Source: an uncultured Bacteroidota bacterium
GTDB lineage: Bacteria > Bacteroidota > Bacteroidia > Chitinophagales > Chitinophagaceae
Length of the DNA stretch: 22,245 nt
NCBI GenBank assembly: GCA_903825095.1
Contig: CAIJZF010000388.1
Coordinates: 1 to 22,245 of the forward strand
Direction: 5' to 3'
The notes under the pieces are model-generated. The model was not told the DNA's origin. It was given only the letters and a program-made list of their open reading frames with translations, and did no database searches. Position numbers and translations under genes: made by a program. Position 1 is the first letter of the stretch. Every line of letters starts with the position of its first letter. Positions 14,700 through 19,616 of the stretch are shown in pieces.

Positions 14700-15698
14700 T
14701 TATTTAAATAAAGCATCAAAATTCATTTTCATTTCAGCTGAAGAAACTGCTATATTAGCTAATAAATCTTCGTTGGAAAGGGAATCTATTTTTTCATTAG
14801 TGATTTCAACAAAATCTCCTAATCCACTTACGTTTACATTCAAAACATATCCTCTATCTTGACCTAACAATGGTTTTTTATTAAGTTTAGTTTTAATCAT
14901 TACTTTAAGAATACCACAAGCTACATCTTCAGGTGAAGCTCCTGAGCCCAGGCTAAGTTCTGATAGGATAGCTTCTACTCTTTTAAATAAATTTATTACT
15001 ACTTCAAATTGATATTTTTCAGCAAATTCTTTTAATTTGGATTCTTTATAAAAATCTAACATTAAACGAGAAGCATCTACCAATTCTAAAGTTTTAAATG
15101 TTCCAGGATTAGCTGCTGATTCTTCAGGAAATTTACCTTCTTTTAAAGCTTCTAATAAACTTTTAAATCCAAATAAATTACTTAATAAACCATATGATTT
15201 TTTATCACCAAAGAATTTACCTAAGGTAATCATTTTAGAACCATAATCCTTAATTTCAACCCCTAAGTTATTAATAATTAAATCTGGATTATCAGCACCA
15301 CGTCTATCTTCAACTTGGAATTTTCTTGATTTATTGTATTGAAATGCCCAGTAGGTAGAAACTTCTCCATTACCAGAACCTGCGGTTTGTTTACCTGTTC
15401 TTCCTGCTAATGGTTTAACGCCAAATAATTTTTTCCAAATTTCAACATCTTTTCCACTTAAATTAAAATCTTTACCTAATTCTAAAGGTGTTTGACATAT
15501 TGGAATTTGTTCTACTCCTAAGGCATCTTTAATTCTATCGTCGTATTCGGTTTGTTGCTCATTAAGTGGAGCTTTAGTGTCAACTACTTCATTTAATAAT
15601 TTATGAAGCAATTCAACATCCTTAGGATCCTTCATATCAGGATATCCTTTAGGGAATTTGTAAGATACGCTACGTATAAATTGTTCTAAAATATCCAT
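14700..15698 (-). CDS. Phage protein with PD-(D/E)xK nuclease-like motif (332 aa)
   Basis: The N-terminal region (1-48: MDILEQFIRSVSYKFPKGYP, then a DPKDVELL helix) contains SYKFPKGYPDM, a block recurring in T4-like marine phages, with LNE at 35-37 and 45-47. The central domain has RRGADNPDLIINNLGVEIKDYG (132-153). Pro138-Asp139, Glu148 and Lys150 form a PD-x8-ExK pattern in the expected beta-strand setting, preceded by STYWAFQYNKSRKFQVED. This suggests a restriction-endonuclease-like nuclease or an inactive relative. The C-terminus is mixed helical and strand. It sits in the tagged cluster and overlaps the previous gene by one base (TAATG). The motif is visible; nuclease activity is inferred and could be structural only. 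Confidence 0.65.
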   Translation of the reverse strand: MDILEQFIRSVSYKFPKGYPDMKDPKDVELLHKLLNEVVDTKAPLNEQQTEYDDRIKDALGVEQIPICQTPLELGKDFNLSGKDVEIWKKLFGVKPLAGRTGKQTAGSGNGEVSTYWAFQYNKSRKFQVEDRRGADNPDLIINNLGVEIKDYGSKMITLGKFFGDKKSYGLLSNLFGFKSLLEALKEGKFPEESAANPGTFKTLELVDASRLMLDFYKESKLKEFAEKYQFEVVINLFKRVEAILSELSLGSGASPEDVACGILKVMIKTKLNKKPLLGQDRGYVLNVNVSGLGDFVEITNEKIDSLSNEDLLANIAVSSAEMKMNFDALFK

Positions 15699-16165
15699 TA
15701 TGCTGGTGTTTCTTCAGGGGTTTCTGCTGGTGGGGTTTCTGCTGGAGTTTCAGCTGGGGCTTCAATGCTATCAATTCCTGCTCCTGTTTCTTCAGGTTCA
15801 GCTTTAGTACCGTAACGTAAAAGGTTTGAAATTGCTTCTGATGCTCTTTCTTCTTCAGGTAAGTTAAGTAAATAATATTTTTTACCTGCTACTTGAGCAA
15901 CCCAACTACGTTTACCATAAATCAAGTAAAATGATTGATCATTTTTCAAGTTAATACGAAATGTAGTAGGACGTGGGGCAACCCAATCAATTGAAGCTAA
16001 AAAGCTATCATATTCTGGGGTTAATAGGTCAACGATAACGGCTTTTAGCTCAGGGAATTTCGTTAGCTCATCGTATTGGATGGCTTCTTCAGGTGTAACT
16101 GTCCTATTGGAGTACACTTGTTTAACTAGTACCTTAAGTCTATTTTTAAGTTCGTTGAAATCCAT
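15698..16165 (-). CDS. Conserved phage protein with Pro/Glu repeat tail (155 aa)
   Basis: The N-terminus MDFNELKNRLKVLVKQVY is an amphipathic helix like those of its neighbours. A small beta-rich domain follows (about 50-117): FLASIDWVAPRPTTFRINL, QSFYLIYGKRSWVAQVAGKKYYLLNLPEEE. I recall this block from uncultured T4-like phages without a function. The C-terminal tail (about 136-155) is a disordered run of AETP/PAETP repeats. It overlaps both neighbours by single bases (TAATG). A structural role is the likeliest from context. Confidence 0.65.
   Translation of the reverse strand: MDFNELKNRLKVLVKQVYSNRTVTPEEAIQYDELTKFPELKAVIVDLLTPEYDSFLASIDWVAPRPTTFRINLKNDQSFYLIYGKRSWVAQVAGKKYYLLNLPEEERASEAISNLLRYGTKAEPEETGAGIDSIEAPAETPAETPPAETPEETPA
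15701..15760. repeat. Short coding repeat (AETP/PAETP units)
   Basis: The 3' end of the 155-residue gene is a run of imperfect 12- to 15-base units encoding Ala/Pro-Glu-Thr-Pro. Such Pro/Glu tails are usually disordered. The unit number is a likely site of length variation between related phages. Confidence 0.7.
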
Positions 16166-16944
16166 TATTTATTTTTAAGTTTAGCTAAAATAGCTTCTTT
16201 AATTTTATCTTTAGCAGATAAATAAGCGGCTACAGCCATTTTATTTTTTTTCTTTTTTGATTTACCTTTGAACTGTGGAGCATCAGATGTTCTAAAATCA
16301 TCAACATATGCACCTGCACCCATAGAAGGTTTCAATTTTTCATCAAGAGCACCTTCTTCCGAAGCTACGTCTACCATAGCATCAATCTTTGGTTCTTCTA
16401 ATTCAAACTCAAGATAATGTTTTGCTGAGGAGATCATGTTTTTAGCAGTGGTAATTTTTGATTGCCACCAAGCAGGAAAGTCAACTTCTTGAGGACCTTC
16501 AAATTGATCAACCATTTTATATAATTCCATAGCGTATTTACCTATTTGGGCAAGTTCAGCTTTGATCATATGTGGTTCATTGTCTTGGTGACCTAGATCA
16601 AGGTCTTCGTCTAATTCAACTCCACGTGCTTTAAGGATATCAGCTTTAGTTACTTTACCATCTCCGGTTAAGTCAGGGAATGATTTTTTCTTTTCGGATA
16701 AAGCGTCAATAACCATTTCTTTTAATCTAGAATTTTCCATTGTTTCTTCTGGTTGTGGTTCTTCAATTGTATTAGCTGCTTTTCGTTTTACTTGATTAAC
16801 AGCAGTTCCGTAAGCTACATTCTCGGCATTTGCACCATGTTTTCTAATTAATTTATCTCTACGTTTTGGATCGTTTACGATTGCCAAAAAGTTAGAATAT
16901 ATTTTATCAGACTCCTCCGGTGAAAATGCCTCGTGTAGTTTCAT
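16165..16944 (-). CDS. Tagged phage protein with EF-hand/dockerin-like loop (259 aa)
   Basis: The protein opens MKLHE|AFSPEE, close in form to the T4 internal-protein targeting sequence. A second tag-like helix is internal (SRLKEMVIDALSEKK, 72-86). It is followed by SFPDLTGDGKVTKADILKAR (88-107), whose Asp91, Thr93, Asp95, Lys97 and Asp102 fit a dockerin- or EF-hand-type calcium loop. The helical block DNEPHMIKAELAQIGKYAME (121-140), DFPAWWQSKI and SAKHYLEFELEEP is conserved in phages as I recall. The C-terminal region is Lys-rich (229-259). The internal tag before the EF loop suggests fusion of two once separate units. Calcium binding is inferred; function is unknown. Confidence 0.7.
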   Translation of the reverse strand: MKLHEAFSPEESDKIYSNFLAIVNDPKRRDKLIRKHGANAENVAYGTAVNQVKRKAANTIEEPQPEETMENSRLKEMVIDALSEKKKSFPDLTGDGKVTKADILKARGVELDEDLDLGHQDNEPHMIKAELAQIGKYAMELYKMVDQFEGPQEVDFPAWWQSKITTAKNMISSAKHYLEFELEEPKIDAMVDVASEEGALDEKLKPSMGAGAYVDDFRTSDAPQFKGKSKKKKNKMAVAAYLSAKDKIKEAILAKLKNK

Positions 16945-16946
16945 TG

Positions 16947-17117
16947 TTAAGCTTTGTCTTCAGCAGTTGAAGTCTTTTTAAACTCAGCTGCCAATTTTTT
17001 AATTGTGTTTGCTGCACTGCGTGCGCGTCCACGAGCTGCTTTAGAAGTTTTTGTGTGTTCACCTTCCAAAATTGCAACTTGTTCTTTGATTGCGTTTAAA
17101 ATTTCTGTTGTGTTCAT
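16947..17117 (-). CDS. Histone H1-like (Hc1-type) small basic protein
   Basis: The 56-residue product begins MNTTEILNAIKEQVAILEGE, a tag-like helix with IKE and ILE|G sites. The basic segment TKTSKAARGRARSAANTIKK (22-41) with LAAEFKKTS follows. The KAARGRARSAANTIKKLAAEFKK pattern resembles Hc1-type histones of Chlamydia and Bacteroidota, which bind DNA. The ATG at 17117 is chosen over an upstream GTG-type start because it follows the 28-base intergenic gap and begins at the tag. A TATAAAAT box lies seven bases before it. In a phage head such a protein could help condense DNA; that is inference. Short length limits certainty about the family. Confidence 0.65.
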   Translation of the reverse strand: MNTTEILNAIKEQVAILEGEHTKTSKAARGRARSAANTIKKLAAEFKKTSTAEDKA

Positions 17118-17124
17118 AGATTTT

Positions 17125-17132
17125 ATTTTATA
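17125..17132 (-). promoter_or_regulatory. Late-promoter-like box TATAAAAT
   Basis: TATAAAAT lies in the 28-base gap upstream of the Hc1-like gene, seven bases before its ATG. It matches the T4 late consensus at six of eight positions. The gap is very A/T-rich, so this is a weak call supported by its place in the pattern. Confidence 0.25.
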
Positions 17133-17145
17133 TAAATTTAATTGT

Positions 17146-17868
17146 TTACTGTTCTCCTCCACCAATATATTCGCTAACGAAGAATTTCAGTGTATTTCCT
17201 ACTTGTGTTTCAAGTTTTTCATTTTGCATTCCTTTAGCAATCTGGAATGCTTTCATTAAATGGTCCATAAGGTCTGCTTCTGTACCTTTCATATCTGCTG
17301 ATATGTCTTCGAATCCACCGGTTACATCTGCAGGGGCTTCATCGGCAGGTACATCTTCTAAAGAAACATCTTCAACGTCAGTATCTGTTACTTCAACGTC
17401 TTCTACTTTGTCTTTTTTCTTAGCTTCGTCGATATCATATCCTCCGTAACCATCAAATTCATCAGTGTCTCCAAAATCGTTAGGATCACCATCATAGAAA
17501 TCATTACTATAATCGTAATTATCCTCTTCATCTGTATAGCTATCAGAGGCATCATCATATCCTTCAGATCCTCTATATGCCGGCCCATTTTCACCTTCGT
17601 AAACTGGGTCGTAGTCGCTATTTAATTCAGCATCTGTTTTATCACTATCGTCGATATCTAATTCTAATTCAGCAACAATCATTTCTTTGATTTTTGCTTT
17701 CATACCTTCACGTTTACCTGCTTTTTTTCCTTTTTCGTATTCGTATTTGTCTACGTCAGCTCTTTCTTCACGAGATTCGTTTTCGTTGATTGATTTCATT
17801 GAAGGATTTAAATTCTCAAGAGCTTTGCTTTCTTTTAAGAATTTTTTTAGGTCAAAATTATCTGCCAT
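17146..17868 (-). CDS. Tagged highly acidic phage protein (240 aa)
   Basis: The N-terminus MADNFDLKKFLKESKALENL is a tag form (xNFDLKKFLxE) that I associate with prohead proteins of uncultured T4-like phages. A Lys/Glu helix (40-70) follows, then a long stretch dominated by Asp, Glu, Tyr and Gly (about 71-190), probably disordered, and a short helical C-terminal domain (about 195-240: DLMDHLMKAFQIAKGMQNEK). No catalytic motif is present. The acidic composition is like that of scaffold or DNA-mimic proteins, but neither is shown. The upstream gap contains TATAATAA directly before the ATG. A head-internal or core role is inferred from the tag. Confidence 0.65.
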   Translation of the reverse strand: MADNFDLKKFLKESKALENLNPSMKSINENESREERADVDKYEYEKGKKAGKREGMKAKIKEMIVAELELDIDDSDKTDAELNSDYDPVYEGENGPAYRGSEGYDDASDSYTDEEDNYDYSNDFYDGDPNDFGDTDEFDGYGGYDIDEAKKKDKVEDVEVTDTDVEDVSLEDVPADEAPADVTGGFEDISADMKGTEADLMDHLMKAFQIAKGMQNEKLETQVGNTLKFFVSEYIGGGEQ

Positions 17869-17869
17869 T

Positions 17870-17877
17870 TTATTATA
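17870..17877 (-). promoter_or_regulatory. Late-promoter-like box TATAATAA
   Basis: TATAATAA lies in the 18-base gap between the GAF-like gene and the acidic protein gene, one base from the ATG. It is identical to the box in the loop of the HNH hairpin. A start site downstream would leave no leader, so it may instead be an A/T-rich translation-initiation region. Confidence 0.25.
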
Positions 17878-17886
17878 AATATTAAA

Positions 17887-18510
17887 TTATTTCTTAGTTG
17901 TTGCGTATAAATATTCGGAAATTAGTGTTCCTATAACTCCTGCTTTCTGTCTAATAAGAACCCATTCATCTCTTTTTAGTTTATGAGAATTTTTATATGA
18001 AATACCTAATACACCTATTAATTGATCATCTAAGCTATATAAACCAAGCATACATACTGATTTGGTTCCAAATTGGGTAGTCATATATTCTAAACCATAT
18101 GTATCTTCTGCTGTAGATATATCATCAATTGCGAGTTCTGTGTCTTTATAGATTTTAGATAATACTCTAGGGAATAGAGATACAGGAATATTTTGAAATG
18201 TATGTTGTAAATGAGGGAGATCTGGGGTTGCTTTCTCATAGAATATAGAGAATTTTTGGATTGATTTGCCTGTAGGGTAAAAATGACCTCCATTATGGAA
18301 TTGTTGTAGCCATACTCTATCACAATCCAATTCATTAAGGATAATTTCAAGTTGATGATCAACTAAAGTAGAGGCTTCTAGGGCCTCTCTCATCGGAGTT
18401 ATTTTCTCCTTTTTTTCCATTTTTAATCTAGTCCAACTTACCAAAATTGGACCAAATACTGCTGTTATTAACGCTACCGCAATCGTAGTTACCATTGCAA
18501 AAGTTTCCAT
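17887..18510 (-). CDS. Membrane-anchored GAF-like domain protein (207 aa)
   Basis: The product has one N-terminal transmembrane helix (about 5-26: TTIAVALITAVFGPILVSW) and a short charged linker. A cytoplasmic domain (about 45-200) has a GAF-like order of strands and helices. Distinct blocks are DRVWLQQFHNGGHFYPTGKS (64-83), KFSIFYE, SVCMLGLYSLDDQLIGVLGI (151-170) and a C-terminal helix. GAF domains bind small ligands, so a sensory or regulatory role at the host membrane is possible. No attached output domain (kinase, cyclase, phosphodiesterase) is present. It overlaps its upstream neighbour by one base (TAATG). I recall this block from other phages without function. Confidence 0.65.
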   Translation of the reverse strand: METFAMVTTIAVALITAVFGPILVSWTRLKMEKKEKITPMREALEASTLVDHQLEIILNELDCDRVWLQQFHNGGHFYPTGKSIQKFSIFYEKATPDLPHLQHTFQNIPVSLFPRVLSKIYKDTELAIDDISTAEDTYGLEYMTTQFGTKSVCMLGLYSLDDQLIGVLGISYKNSHKLKRDEWVLIRQKAGVIGTLISEYLYATTKK

Positions 18511-19082
18511 TATTTTTTTAGAGAGTTTAAATGTTTAACCATTTCACTTAAAGCGTGTTCTGCACGCTCTTTATCAATCCCACCAACCCATTTTTGTACT
18601 TCACCATTTTCGGAAACGTATCCTTCTTTACCTTCTGAAAGAATATTTTCAAAGTAACTTTTATATTCTTCTATTTGTTGATCAATTTCTGAATTGTATA
18701 CTTGATCAATATGTTTTTGCCATGTACCATTAATTTTCATTTGGGTCTCAGTAACTGTTCTACAGTCTAAACATTCACCAAATGATTTATAATAAAATGG
18801 ATCTAATTGTTTATCCATTACTTGTTTGCAATTTGGGCAAAATAATGGAACTGCTACTTTTTTAAATTTATCTAGTTTGGTAACATTTTCTTTAATACCA
18901 TCTTTAATGGTCCAAGTTCTACCTCCAGATGTCCAAACATCACCTTCTTTATGTTCCTCTTCTTGAGGACCATTATAACCAATTCCCATAGTAGTACGAT
19001 TACCATGTTTACCTGCTACCAGGTTACGTAAACGTTCTACGTCTCTTTTTTGGAATTCTTTTTTTAAAACTGAATCTGACAT
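18510..19082 (-). CDS. Conserved zinc-ribbon phage protein (190 aa)
   Basis: The start MSDSVLKKEFQKRDVERLRN, the block EGDVWTSGGRTWTIKDGIKE (46-65) and a zinc ribbon FCPNC (81-85) with ECLDC (103-107) make a pattern found in many T4-like marine phages, as I recall. Cys82, 85, 104 and 107 would bind one zinc. The C-terminal half is helical (about 120-190). The function is unknown; a role in nucleic-acid or protein contact is usual for zinc ribbons but not shown. It lies between the HAD phosphatase and the GAF-like gene with one-base overlaps at both ends. Confidence 0.7.
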   Translation of the reverse strand: MSDSVLKKEFQKRDVERLRNLVAGKHGNRTTMGIGYNGPQEEEHKEGDVWTSGGRTWTIKDGIKENVTKLDKFKKVAVPLFCPNCKQVMDKQLDPFYYKSFGECLDCRTVTETQMKINGTWQKHIDQVYNSEIDQQIEEYKSYFENILSEGKEGYVSENGEVQKWVGGIDKERAEHALSEMVKHLNSLKK

Positions 19083-19615
19083 TATAGTCCTAATTTTTGT
19101 AGTTGTTTAATTGTATTAGCTGTAGATGTATGTAGAATGCCTATACCTCCATTTGCATTCCATCTGTCGATGGTATCTTGTCTATCGTCTATAAGTATAC
19201 GGTTTTTACCAGCATATTCTGCTTTGAATTTAGCTGGTTTAAAGTATAATTTTTTCATTCCATCTAAACGAGCAACCCATTCTGTTTTTCCTTGTCTAGA
19301 ACCTGGGTCTAATGAAGGGGCAGTTAAGATATATGGGTTATATCCTTTAATATAGTTCCAAAGTGTTTGTCCATCAGGCATCCATTCTAGATTTACCCAA
19401 TAGTCATATTCTGTTAAGCCTTTATCTTTTAAACTACGAGCTAACAATCCCCAAAATTCATTTCTATCTTGTAGGTCAGAATGTTTAGTATGTTTACCAG
19501 TTAAATCTTCATATCCTTTATCAAAGTCAACTAATACACCATCCATATCACAAAAAATGATATATTTGGGTTTAATTGCCTCGTATAAGTCTAATAGTGT
19601 GGGTGTTTTTTTCAT
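19082..19615 (-). CDS. HAD-family phosphatase, 5'-nucleotidase-like, with short N-terminal tag
   Basis: HAD enzymes transfer phosphate through an aspartate. Motif I is FCDMDGVLVDF at 21-31 (nucleophile Asp23, acid/base Asp25), motif II is the Thr in ILTAPS (96-101), and motif IV is LIDDRQDTIDRW at 141-152 (Asp143-Asp144). The arrangement resembles phage and bacterial 5'(3')-deoxyribonucleotidases, which remove phosphate from nucleotides, but the substrate is not determined by these motifs. The first 15 residues, MKKTPTLLDLYE|AIK, precede the first strand and match the tag pattern of its neighbours. If packaged, the enzyme would be delivered with the DNA. The start is the only one fitting the one-base gap after the 828-residue gene. 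Confidence 0.8.
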   Translation of the reverse strand: MKKTPTLLDLYEAIKPKYIIFCDMDGVLVDFDKGYEDLTGKHTKHSDLQDRNEFWGLLARSLKDKGLTEYDYWVNLEWMPDGQTLWNYIKGYNPYILTAPSLDPGSRQGKTEWVARLDGMKKLYFKPAKFKAEYAGKNRILIDDRQDTIDRWNANGGIGILHTSTANTIKQLQKLGL

Positions 19616-19616
19616 A

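Noticed and set aside
17403..17594. Met/Ile-rich minus-strand frame inside the acidic protein gene
   Set aside because: It is an out-of-frame reading of GAT/GAA-rich codons (ATG from GATGA), not a gene.
18090..18362. Minus-strand frame inside the GAF-like gene
   Set aside because: Wholly contained in a better-supported gene in another frame, with no motif of its own.
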